Positions 13,254-18,938 of a stretch of 27,862 bases of DNA are shown here, piece by piece. The notes under the pieces were generated by a model. The model was not told the DNA's origin, ran no database searches, and saw nothing but the letters and a program-made list of their open reading frames with translations. How positions within the stretch are numbered: the first letter of the stretch is position 1; every line of letters starts with the position of its first letter. A program made the position numbers and the translations under genes. This DNA comes from a virus: positions 1 to 27,862 of the IMG/VR virus record IMGVR_UViG_3300025000_000354; one strand, 5' to 3'.

Positions 13254-13760
13254 ATGGCAACAACACTTTTCTACTGGTATGGCTGGATATTTGTTCGTCC
13301 TCGGCGCTGGTTCTTCGGCAGGATGCTAGGACGTGGTTCGTTTGGGCTGCGGCTGCTTCCGAAACGTGAGGAGTATTGGGGCTGGCGCTGGCCGAATCTT
13401 CACTGGTGGCTGCTGTATAAAACCATCTTTAATTTCTGTTCTTGGCTGTCATGGGACGGCTGGCGTCCATTCTGTGATTGGACTGGCGGTTATCGCCGCA
13501 CATTCCCTTGGATAGCAAGGATGATAAAACGCCTCGGTGAAACCACTGCCGGTGTTCACTGCCACGGATGCGAGTGCTGGCATTGCGGGGCCGAAGATTG
13601 CGACCAGTGTACCCTTTCCGACGATGAAACCGGGACGACCTTTATTCTGGAGGAAACGTGGACGGAGGGGACTCAGGAAGGAACAGACCACCGATTCAGA
13701 GGTATCACCATCTGCCCGAAATGTGGATATCGTGCCGAATATCAGGACGGATCACTGTAA
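13254..13760 (+). CDS. Trp-rich protein with Cys/His metal-binding motifs, 168 aa
   Basis: 168-aa protein; GGAGGAA about 7 bases before ATG 13254 sets the start. The first half is strikingly Trp-rich (YWGWRWPNLHWWLLYKTIF, then FCSWLSWDGWRPFCDW). The second half contains HCHGCECWHCGAEDCDQC, with six Cys and two His, followed by a second knuckle CPKCGYRAEY near the C-terminus, suggesting two zinc sites. It lies between the two copies of a 24-bp direct repeat and may have arrived with that segment. The family is not recognised. Confidence 0.65.
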   Translation: MATTLFYWYGWIFVRPRRWFFGRMLGRGSFGLRLLPKREEYWGWRWPNLHWWLLYKTIFNFCSWLSWDGWRPFCDWTGGYRRTFPWIARMIKRLGETTAGVHCHGCECWHCGAEDCDQCTLSDDETGTTFILEETWTEGTQEGTDHRFRGITICPKCGYRAEYQDGSL

Positions 13761-13825
13761 GCATCATAACGACCAGCATAACCAGCGGCGGCCCAATGAG
13801 CCCAGCTAAAACCACCGCGCATCCC

Positions 13826-13849
13826 CAACCCCCTCGGGTTGTCGGTAGA
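13826..13849 (+). repeat. 24-bp direct repeat, right copy
   Basis: Identical to 12970-12993. In the matching frame it encodes NPLGLSVE and then Val and a stop (GTTTAA), as if it were the 3' end of another version of the gene at 12467-13015. The two copies bracket about 830 bases with two frames. Confidence 0.85.
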
Positions 13850-13909
13850 GGTTTAACGGCTACCGTGTTGATTGTTTTCTGGTTGGAAAGCCGGGGGAAT
13901 TTGGGAACG

Positions 13910-14710
13910 ATGAAAATAGCCCTACACGATAGCGACAGCACGGGATACCCGAACTTGGCTCTGATGAAACTGGCAGCCCACTACCGTGCAGCCGGTGACA
14001 CGGTAGAATGGTTTAATCCCCTGGTCGGAGGTTATGGCCGGGTTTATGCCGCCAAGGTTTTTACCTGGAGCCGCCGCGATCCGTACTTGCCGCCCGATGC
14101 GATTTGCGGGGGGACAGGCCACGATATTACCGCCACACTTCCGGAAGAGATAGAGCACACATGCCCGGATTACTCGCTTTACGGCTGTAATGAGAGTTAC
14201 GGCTTCCTGACGAGGGGCTGCATTCGGGCCTGTGAGTGGTGTTTTGTGCCCAGTAAGGAAGGGAAGATCCGAGCCCATGCCGACATTGAGGAGTTTGCCC
14301 GCCATCCAGATGTGGTGCTGATGGACAACAACGTGCTGGCGCACCACCACGGCCTGGACCAGATCGAGAAGATGGCCCGGCTTGGCCTGCGGGTGGACTT
14401 TAACCAGGGCCTGGACGCCCGCCTGATTGATGACGGGGCCGCCCGCCGCCTGAGCAAGCTGAAATGGATACGGCATATCCGGCTGGCCTGTGCCCAGATC
14501 TTTTGTTATGTGCTGGTGCGGGATATTGAGGACGCCTTGGAGCGGGTGCGATTTTTGAAGGGCATGTATGTGGTGCCGTTCGCGCAGCCGTACCGGGCAC
14601 CAGATGGGGCGGAACCGACCGCCGACCAGAAGGCGTTTGCCCGCTGGTGTAACCACCGGGCGATTTACAAAACTTGCACATGGGAAGATTACCGGCACAA
14701 GGCCGCGTAG
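13910..14710 (+). CDS. Radical SAM protein, phage type, likely internally shortened
   Basis: 266-aa protein with the radical SAM cluster motif CIRACEWC (Cys104, Cys108, Cys111, CX3CX2C), which holds a 4Fe-4S cluster for cleavage of S-adenosylmethionine. It matches radical SAM proteins often found in phages and prophages: MDNNVLAHHHGLDQIEKMAR, RVDFNQGLDARLI, RHIRLACA and FCYVLVRDIEDALERV. In relatives as I know them, about 25-35 residues separate the RLAC strand from FCYVLV; here RLACAQIFCY joins them directly near residue 195 (around 14490-14503), suggesting an in-frame deletion inside the barrel. ATG 13910 was chosen for its match to the family N-terminus (MKIALHDSD). Substrate unknown. Confidence 0.82.
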   Translation: MKIALHDSDSTGYPNLALMKLAAHYRAAGDTVEWFNPLVGGYGRVYAAKVFTWSRRDPYLPPDAICGGTGHDITATLPEEIEHTCPDYSLYGCNESYGFLTRGCIRACEWCFVPSKEGKIRAHADIEEFARHPDVVLMDNNVLAHHHGLDQIEKMARLGLRVDFNQGLDARLIDDGAARRLSKLKWIRHIRLACAQIFCYVLVRDIEDALERVRFLKGMYVVPFAQPYRAPDGAEPTADQKAFARWCNHRAIYKTCTWEDYRHKAA

Positions 14711-14773
14711 GCTTTCCAACGACTGAGGCCACCTGCGGCGGCCTTGAACTTGGATTGAAATTCGGAGGACAAA

Positions 14774-14812
14774 ATGAGGCAGAAACTCCGATTTTCGTAT
14801 CACCACAAATAA
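14774..14812 (+). CDS. Possible 12-codon leader peptide
   Basis: A strong ribosome site (GGAGG, 5-6 bases upstream) precedes ATG 14774 and a 12-codon frame, MRQKLRFSYHHK, ending in TAA. It is 31 bases ahead of the next gene and may be a translated leader. Its small size means it could also be chance. Confidence 0.25.
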   Translation: MRQKLRFSYHHK

Positions 14813-14843
14813 TACAGATACAAAGCGAAAGAGGCGACTGACA

Positions 14844-15521
14844 ATGGGAGTGACGGTTATGACCGGAATTGAGATAATTGCCGCTGAAAGGCAGCGACAG
14901 ATTGATATGGAGGGCTGGAGTGCAGAGCGAGACGCCCAGGTTCATCCTAATGGGCAACTCGCTCGTGCTGCTGAAAATTATGTCCGGTTTGCAGCAGAAT
15001 CAGACACAGCAAGAGACTACCAGCGAGAGAATGGGCATACCCCAGGCGGTTGGCCATGGCACTATAGCTGGTGGAAACCAAGCAATGGTAATCGAGTGGC
15101 TGACCGCATCCGTGATCTTGCCAAAGCCGGAGCGCTGATAGCGGCAGAGATAGATAGGTTGCAGAAGGGAGGGATGAGTAAGATGGATGACAAACAAAAC
15201 GAAAACGAAGCCGCTGATGGCCGGTCTATCTCTGCCGCCGGGTTGGGAGACCTGCCGCCAGTCCTCGATGCTAGCGTGAAGTATCGCCGCTGGAACTTCG
15301 ACACCGATGACGAAGGCCTGCTTGTGTGCCGAGGGCTTCACGATGGGAACGAGCATTGTGAAGCGCACATGGAGCGCCTTTCCCCGTCCGAAGCGTTGGT
15401 GATCATCAACGCGCTTCGGTCTGAGTGTCTTAAGCGGGCCGCCAAGGATGGCATCTTCTACGTTGATTTTGCCCCTGCCGGTAATCATTGCCGAACGATT
15501 GACGCTACCGGGCGGTTGTAG
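14844..15521 (+). CDS. Conserved phage protein with added C-terminal domain, 225 aa
   Basis: 225-aa protein. Residues about 6-110 match a common phage/plasmid family: MTGIEIIAAERQRQIDMEGW, a GQLARAAENYVRFA segment, WPWHYSWWKPS and KAGALIAAEIDRLQKG. After a linker (KMDDKQNENEAADG) the C-terminal part, about 140-225, is a separate domain with KYRRWNFDTDDEGLLVCRGL and SEALVIINALRSECLKRA. The two halves probably come from different genes joined end to end, with the internal MSKMDD a possible former start. ATG 14859 is an alternative start, preceded by GGGAG. Function unknown. Confidence 0.65.
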   Translation: MGVTVMTGIEIIAAERQRQIDMEGWSAERDAQVHPNGQLARAAENYVRFAAESDTARDYQRENGHTPGGWPWHYSWWKPSNGNRVADRIRDLAKAGALIAAEIDRLQKGGMSKMDDKQNENEAADGRSISAAGLGDLPPVLDASVKYRRWNFDTDDEGLLVCRGLHDGNEHCEAHMERLSPSEALVIINALRSECLKRAAKDGIFYVDFAPAGNHCRTIDATGRL

Positions 15522-15524
15522 ACT

Positions 15525-15541
15525 ACGCCCCCCAACGGCGT
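15525..15541. repeat. Small hairpin carrying a repeated 14-mer
   Basis: ACGCC and GGCGT form a 5-bp stem around CCCCAAC just after the stop of the preceding gene. The 14 bases CGCCCCCCAACGGC occur again at 16996-17009 within a larger hairpin. No T-run follows, so a simple terminator is unlikely. Confidence 0.5.
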
Positions 15542-15585
15542 AATAAGCGGAAATGATTACACACAGTAACAGGGGGACAGGTGAC

Positions 15586-16098
15586 ATGAAAAAACTATTG
15601 GCAGCGTTGCTGCTGTTGTTGAGTGCGGCCGGCAGCCTGCCGGCAGTCGCCGCTGATCAGAGTGGCGTGCTGGTGTTTGCTGGCCGGACCGTCGGTGCCC
15701 GCCTGCAGGTCCTGGATACCGGCGGCCTGCCAGCGCCGGGGGAGATCCTCACGGCCCAACAGTTGCTGCTCCTGGCCAGGGAGGACGGCGGCCAGCCTGA
15801 TATTGTCTCCCGGCTGGAGCAGGAGCTGCCGGCCAAGCGGTTTGTATCTGACGGCTGCAGCGGCGGCTGTCCGAACGTCTGGCGCGGGGTGAGTATTTAC
15901 GGGGCCTGTTTCTGGCATGACGCGCGGTATTATTTGGGGGGCGGCCTGGTTGATAAGCTGCAGGCTGATGCGCGGCTGATGCTGGATGTCTGTGTCTTGA
16001 CCCAGGATCCGCACTGGGCTGTGGCTATGTTCAATGGTGTCTGGTTGGGGGGGGATCTGCCGGCGTCCTGGCGGTGGGGTAAGGTTGGGGTGCCGTAG
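15586..16098 (+). CDS. Secreted phospholipase A2-like protein
   Basis: 170-aa protein with a Sec signal (MKKLLAALLLLLSAAGSLPA, cleavage near 23). The C-terminal half resembles a phospholipase A2-like fold: VSDGCSGGCPNVW (Cys91, Cys95), then ACFWHDARYYLGGGL with a His111-Asp112 pair and Tyr115/116, and ADARLMLDVCV with Asp128 and Cys136. The HDxxYxxGG pattern holds the catalytic His in this superfamily, and the Cys are placed for disulfides. ATG 15586 has AGGGGGACAGG upstream. It could hydrolyse phospholipids during lysis or be lysogenic cargo; activity is unproven. A strong terminator follows 40 bases later. Confidence 0.65.
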   Translation: MKKLLAALLLLLSAAGSLPAVAADQSGVLVFAGRTVGARLQVLDTGGLPAPGEILTAQQLLLLAREDGGQPDIVSRLEQELPAKRFVSDGCSGGCPNVWRGVSIYGACFWHDARYYLGGGLVDKLQADARLMLDVCVLTQDPHWAVAMFNGVWLGGDLPASWRWGKVGVP

Positions 16099-16138
16099 AT
16101 TCTTGTCGGCGCTGTAGATTATGGCTGTTGTGTGTGCT

Positions 16139-16178
16139 GGCCCGGTCCCTGTTCCAATGGGGGTCGGGCCTTTTTTTT
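16139..16178 (+). terminator. Strong rho-independent terminator
   Basis: GGCCCG (16139-16144) pairs with CGGGCC (16165-16170), with further TCCC/GGGG pairing inside, directly followed by eight T (16171-16178). It ends the rightward accessory transcript after the phospholipase-like gene, facing the minus-strand operon. Confidence 0.9.
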
Positions 16179-16209
16179 GCGTTAAGATTCTGGAGATTGG
16201 GTTGTTTTT

Positions 16210-16656
16210 TTATGGCTCCTCCTCGGCATCCAGCATCCGCTGGATGTATTCCTGCAGCTGCTGGCCGGTGGCGCCGCGTTTAGCGAGGTGGTGGTAGCCT
16301 CCTGCCCACCACTGCAGGACGGCGCCCTGGTAGGTTGTCAGCCTCCGGATGCGGCTGCAGAATCCGGACAGGTCCGGCAGCGGGGGCAGGGAGCCCATGA
16401 CTTGGTATTGCTTGATGAGTTGGATCAGCCCCTGCCCGGTAGTGTCATCCTCTTGGATGCGTGGGCTGAGGTCCAGGATAAGCTGTAACTCTTCTAGCCC
16501 GAAGCGGCCGCGGATCTCGTACAATGTCATGATGTACAGATTTGGGGCGGTGTTGAGAATGACACGGGCAGCCATGTGCCGGGTTACGAAAATCCCGGCA
16601 TTGAGCCAGGTTCTGGTGTTTTCTGGCAATCTGATACTGGTCGGGTAAAGGGCCAT
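16210..16656 (-). CDS. Putative ribbon-helix-helix regulator, 148 aa
   Basis: 148-aa protein on the minus strand, opposite to nearby genes. Its start MALYPTSIRLPENTRTWLNA resembles the beta-strand and first helix of ribbon-helix-helix DNA-binding proteins (TSIRLPE pattern), with FVTRHMAARVILNTA as a possible second helix. The remainder is helical (GLEELQLILDLSPRI, GQGLIQLIKQYQVMG, QQLQEYIQRMLDAEEE) and may oligomerise. ATG 16656 is preceded by CGGAGAAAACAACC, nearly the same leader as the upstream gene. It may repress its own promoter, which lies in a large inverted repeat at 16922-16981. The RHH assignment is tentative. Confidence 0.6.
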   Translation of the reverse strand: MALYPTSIRLPENTRTWLNAGIFVTRHMAARVILNTAPNLYIMTLYEIRGRFGLEELQLILDLSPRIQEDDTTGQGLIQLIKQYQVMGSLPPLPDLSGFCSRIRRLTTYQGAVLQWWAGGYHHLAKRGATGQQLQEYIQRMLDAEEEP

Positions 16657-16691
16657 GGTTGTTTTCTCCGTAGTACATAGGGCTGGGGTAA

Positions 16692-16868
16692 TCAACATTC
16701 AAATTTCTTGGCAATTTTCAGGTGGATCCTCGGGCAACATCCTATATGACATTCCGGAGTAATGTTTCGAGGATGACAACAGGTCCCATCCTCTTCGTCT
16801 TTCCAGCTACAGTCATTTATAGGGGTCCAGACATCATCAGTGGTTTCCATTTTCGCCTCTGTGTTCAT
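16692..16868 (-). CDS. Cys-rich peptide, 58 aa, first gene of minus-strand operon
   Basis: 58-aa frame starting ATG 16868 with CGGAGAAACAACC upstream, nearly identical to the leader of the next gene. The product contains NDCSWKDEEDGTCCHPRNIT, PECHIGCCPRIHLKIAKKF and a C-terminal EC: seven Cys and several His, with paired Cys typical of a small metal-binding or disulfide-rich module. It lies 35 bases upstream of the putative ribbon-helix-helix gene and directly downstream of a good promoter. The shared leader, promoter and coherent composition support it as a real gene. The function is unknown. Confidence 0.6.
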   Translation of the reverse strand: MNTEAKMETTDDVWTPINDCSWKDEEDGTCCHPRNITPECHIGCCPRIHLKIAKKFEC

Positions 16869-16921
16869 GGTTGTTTCTCCGTAGTTTGGCTACATACCGG
16901 TGTAATCGAAAAGTTTACATA

Positions 16922-16981
16922 ACTGTAGTACACATGTGTAATTTTTCTGTCAACAAAAAAAATGCGCATATGTACTACAGT
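16922..16981 (-). promoter_or_regulatory. Leftward promoter inside a long inverted repeat
   Basis: Arms ACTGTAGTACACATG (16922-16936) and CATATGTACTACAGT (16967-16981) are inverted copies with 14 of 15 matches and a 30-base spacer. On the minus strand TTGACA (16953-16948) and TACTAC (16930-16925) give a 17-base spacing. The -10 is inside one arm and the other arm lies upstream of -35, as for an autorepressed promoter. A further partial match, GTAGTACATA, lies near 16671. Confidence 0.65.
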
Positions 16982-16993
16982 ATCCTCACCACA

Positions 16994-17049
16994 CGCGCCC
17001 CCCAACGGCCAGCAAAACGCCAGCAGAGCGGCGCTTGGGGAAGGGCGCG
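16994..17049. other. GC-rich structured element
   Basis: CGCGCCC (16994-17000) pairs with GGGCGCG (17043-17049), extended by CCCAA (17001-17005) with TTGGG (17035-17039) across a 3-base bulge, giving a 12-bp stem with a structured loop. It contains the 14-mer also found at 15526-15539. It lies upstream of the leftward promoter and next to the TGGACARG cluster. May be a noncoding RNA or a replication-region structure. Confidence 0.45.
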
Positions 17050-17080
17050 GCCCTCCCGCCCCCCTCTTCCTAAATAATGG

Positions 17081-17329
17081 TGGACAAGGGGGGACAGCTT
17101 GTCCATAAATTGGAAGATGTGTATCTATTTGTAATTGTGTATTTTTTTTGACTGGACAGGCTGGACAGGCTTTTCTCTATATTCCAGCTAGAATTTGAAA
17201 GGAAGATATGAAATATGTAAGAGGACCGGGAAAAAGGCTGTCCAGCCGGTTCATGTGAGTAAACTGTTATCCACCAAGCGTTTTGGATGCCGAAGACGTT
17301 TGCAAAGTGCTTGTCCATCCACCTGTCCA
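17081..17329. other. Cluster of TGGACARG motifs with AT-rich block: candidate origin
   Basis: TGGACA followed by AG, GG or GC occurs seven times: plus-strand copies at 17081, 17153 and 17162, and minus-strand copies at 17098-17105, 17237-17244, 17310-17317 and 17322-17329. A related GGGACAGC is at 17091. The first and third sites form a hairpin (GGACAAG/CTTGTCC). An AT-rich block at 17106-17150, including eight T, lies between them. No convincing gene is seen. Iterated sites plus an AT-rich tract in a noncoding region fit an iteron-type origin or a regulator-binding array. Confidence 0.5.
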
Positions 17330-17577
17330 CTGCCGAAATGCGGCAAAACAATGCATAGGGTGCGAGGGCTGGTGGTTTTTGCGGGTGAAAACGTGGACGG
17401 GGAGACCAGGCAAGTCATCCGCGTGGCCAGGTTAATAAGGAGAGGGGGGAGGGGGAAAGCCTGGAAAAGTTGAGTGATTTCTGATGATTATGTAAAAGCG
17501 AGTTGCGGCCGGCAAAATGATTGCCGGCCGGCTTGGGGGGATTTTTTGCTTGTAACTCGCTTCGTGATGGTTGTCAA
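17330..17577. other. Intergenic stretch with nested inverted repeats
   Basis: No well-supported gene. A short frame from ATG 17352 lacks a ribosome site. At 17506-17530 CGGCCGGCAA and TTGCCGGCCG form a 10-bp stem around AATGA. Around it, AAGCGAGTT (17496-17504) and AACTCGCTT (17554-17562) are a second inverted pair. A T6 run lies at 17542-17547. The inner hairpin may terminate the recombinase transcript. Confidence 0.55.
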
Positions 17578-18168
17578 TCAAACTCTTTTCGCCGCCACCG
17601 GCGCCGTGGTGGCGTAGACGCCGTTGCGGATGTTGTAGATGGTCTGCCGGCTGACGCCGTACTCAGCGGCCAGGGCGCTGGCCCTGTCGGTTGCCCTGGC
17701 CGTGATCTCGGTCACCTGGTCGTCGGAGAGCTGCCGGGGTGCGCCCAGGTGTCGCCCTTTCTTTTGGGCGGCGGCGATCCCTTCGCGCTGCCGTTCGCGG
17801 ATCATACTGCGCTCAAATTCAGCAAAGGCCCCCAACATTTGCAGCATGAGCCGCTGCATGGGGTTGCCGGTGGCGCCGTCGAATACCAGTTGTTCCTTTT
17901 CGAAGCGGACGGCTACACCGCGGCCGGTGAGGGTGTCGATGATCTGCTGCAGATCCATGAGGTTGCGGGCCAGGCGATCGATGGAGTGGACATGCAGGGT
18001 GTCTCCCTGGCGCAGGTAGGCCAGGCATTCGGTGAGCAGGGGACGCTGCCGGTCTTTGCCGCTGATCTGCTCCGTGAAGGTGCGGTCCAGGGTGATGCCG
18101 TCCAGCTGCCGGTCGGTGTGCTGATCGGTGCTGCTGACTCTGATGTATCCTACGCTGTGGCCGGTCAT
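17578..18168 (-). CDS. Serine recombinase (resolvase/invertase family)
   Basis: 196-aa small serine recombinase of the Hin/Pin/Tn3-resolvase family. N-terminal catalytic motifs: VGYIRVSSTDQHTDRQLD with the nucleophile Ser at residue 12 or 13, then LHVHSIDRLARNLMDLQQII with the SxDRxxR signature, and MLQMLGAFAEFERSMIRERQ of the long E-helix. The C-terminal HTH includes ALAAEYGVSRQTIYNIRNGV. AGGAG seven bases before ATG 18168 sets the start; the frame stays open upstream, but that part covers the promoter. It catalyses DNA inversion or resolution at short paired sites; none is certain here. Placed between the early and late regions on the opposite strand. Confidence 0.92.
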   Translation of the reverse strand: MTGHSVGYIRVSSTDQHTDRQLDGITLDRTFTEQISGKDRQRPLLTECLAYLRQGDTLHVHSIDRLARNLMDLQQIIDTLTGRGVAVRFEKEQLVFDGATGNPMQRLMLQMLGAFAEFERSMIRERQREGIAAAQKKGRHLGAPRQLSDDQVTEITARATDRASALAAEYGVSRQTIYNIRNGVYATTAPVAAKRV

Positions 18169-18177
18169 GGTGTTTGC

Positions 18178-18200
18178 TCCTGTTGTCGTTTGTTGTCGTT
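18178..18200. repeat. Short tandem repeat in recombinase leader
   Basis: The decamer TGTTGTCGTT occurs twice in a row at 18181-18200, with a partial third copy after it, between the recombinase ribosome site and its promoter. Confidence 0.7.
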
Positions 18201-18212
18201 TGTTAAACATTT

Positions 18213-18251
18213 GCCTATAAAGGTTATAGGCCTTTTTGGTTGATGTGTCAA
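18213..18251 (-). promoter_or_regulatory. Recombinase promoter with perfect palindromic operator
   Basis: Minus strand: TTGACA (18251-18246), 17-base spacer, TATAAC (18228-18223). The -10 sits in the perfect dyad GCCTATAA-AGG-TTATAGGC (18213-18231). This is the strongest promoter match in the window and drives the serine recombinase; the dyad over -10 is a likely repressor site. Confidence 0.75.
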
Positions 18252-18263
18252 TTAAATAGTTGC

Positions 18264-18328
18264 CACCTTTTTTGACAACGGTTGCCGTGGTGTCGGGTAT
18301 TGTAAAATAAGGTACACCTTTTTTGACA
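18264..18328. repeat. Paired 14-bp direct repeat upstream of recombinase promoter
   Basis: CACCTTTTTTGACA occurs at 18264-18277 and 18315-18328, 51 bases apart (about five helical turns). It could be a regulator site or a resolvase-type accessory site. It also supplies TTGACA in the plus direction, though no good -10 is placed after either copy. Confidence 0.6.
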
Positions 18329-18641
18329 GCAGCTAACCGGGGAAACCGCGGGATCCGCTTTCCTTTTCTTTTCTTCGGGCCGGCGCCGTGGTCGGCTGCC
18401 GGATCGGATGCGGCGCCGGTACCGGACATGCCTGCCGTGGGTGGCTGCAGCTGGGCAGGGCTTGGCGGCATGGGGGGGGGTAGGTATGGCATGGGTACAG
18501 GGGGAGAAGGCAACGGCCAGATGGAAAGGCGGGATCAGGGACTCCTCCCCCCCTATCAATATGCACCGTCTGGGATATTCCAAACTTTTTCAACCATCCA
18601 TGACCCCCTGTCCAAAAAATATGGTAGGGGGAGGGGGAAGT
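18329..18641. other. Intergenic region, low-complexity G/C runs
   Basis: No convincing gene. The stretch has poly-G and poly-C runs (nine G near 18472-18480; several C runs near 18546-18553). Frames on both strands here have repetitive Pro/Gly-rich products and no ribosome sites. Confidence 0.5.
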
Positions 18642-18938
18642 ATGATAAGGTGGGCATGTGGGGGTGGCGTGGATCGAACAGACAAATTAACCGAATACCA
18701 ACGTATAGGCGGGGCGGTTGGGGCGGTCAGTGTTCTGACCGTGCTGGCTTCGCTCTGTCGTCTGTGGAATCCGCCCTCCTCCTTGTTTTTTCTTTCCCTG
18801 CTGGCCGGATTTATTCTCAGCCGACTTGCTGACCAGCATGGCCCGGAACTCCTATTCAGTCTGCTGGCTTATACCCTGCTGGTTTTGCTTCTCTCCTGCG
18901 TGCCGTTGGCCGTGTATGCCCTGGCCGTCTTTTCCTGA
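18642..18938 (+). CDS. Small multi-span membrane protein, possible lysis or superinfection role
   Basis: 98-aa protein starting ATG 18642 with GAGGGGG close upstream. A short charged N-terminus (DRTDKLTEYQ, about residues 10-19) precedes three hydrophobic segments: IGGAVGAVSVLTVLASLC, LFFLSLLAGFILSRLA and LFSLLAYTLLVLLLSCVPLA. Size and topology resemble class I holins, but no adjacent endolysin is present, the M15 peptidase being 8 kb away. It might also be a superinfection exclusion protein. Both are inference; no family motif is recognised. Confidence 0.55.
   Translation: MIRWACGGGVDRTDKLTEYQRIGGAVGAVSVLTVLASLCRLWNPPSSLFFLSLLAGFILSRLADQHGPELLFSLLAYTLLVLLLSCVPLAVYALAVFS

Noticed and set aside
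12994-13850. Integron gene cassette with attC site
   Set aside because: GTTTAAAC and GTTTAAC motifs near both repeat copies are reminiscent of attC ends, but no complete RYYYAAC/GTTRRRY pair with bulged hairpin was found, and no integron integrase is present.
13922-14806. 294-codon minus-strand frame opposite the radical SAM gene
   Set aside because: The plus-strand CX3CX2C protein is clearly the coding product.
17070-17351. 93-codon minus-strand frame in the same region
   Set aside because: Low-complexity Ser-rich product without ribosome site, spanning the hairpins and the T-run.
17195-17473. 92-codon plus-strand frame in the TGGACARG region
   Set aside because: No proper start codon with ribosome site and unusual basic composition; better explained as noncoding control DNA.
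18169-18513. N-terminal extension of the serine recombinase to 311 residues
   Set aside because: The extension reads through a consensus-like promoter and direct repeats, and a good ribosome site precedes ATG 18168, where the family N-terminus begins.
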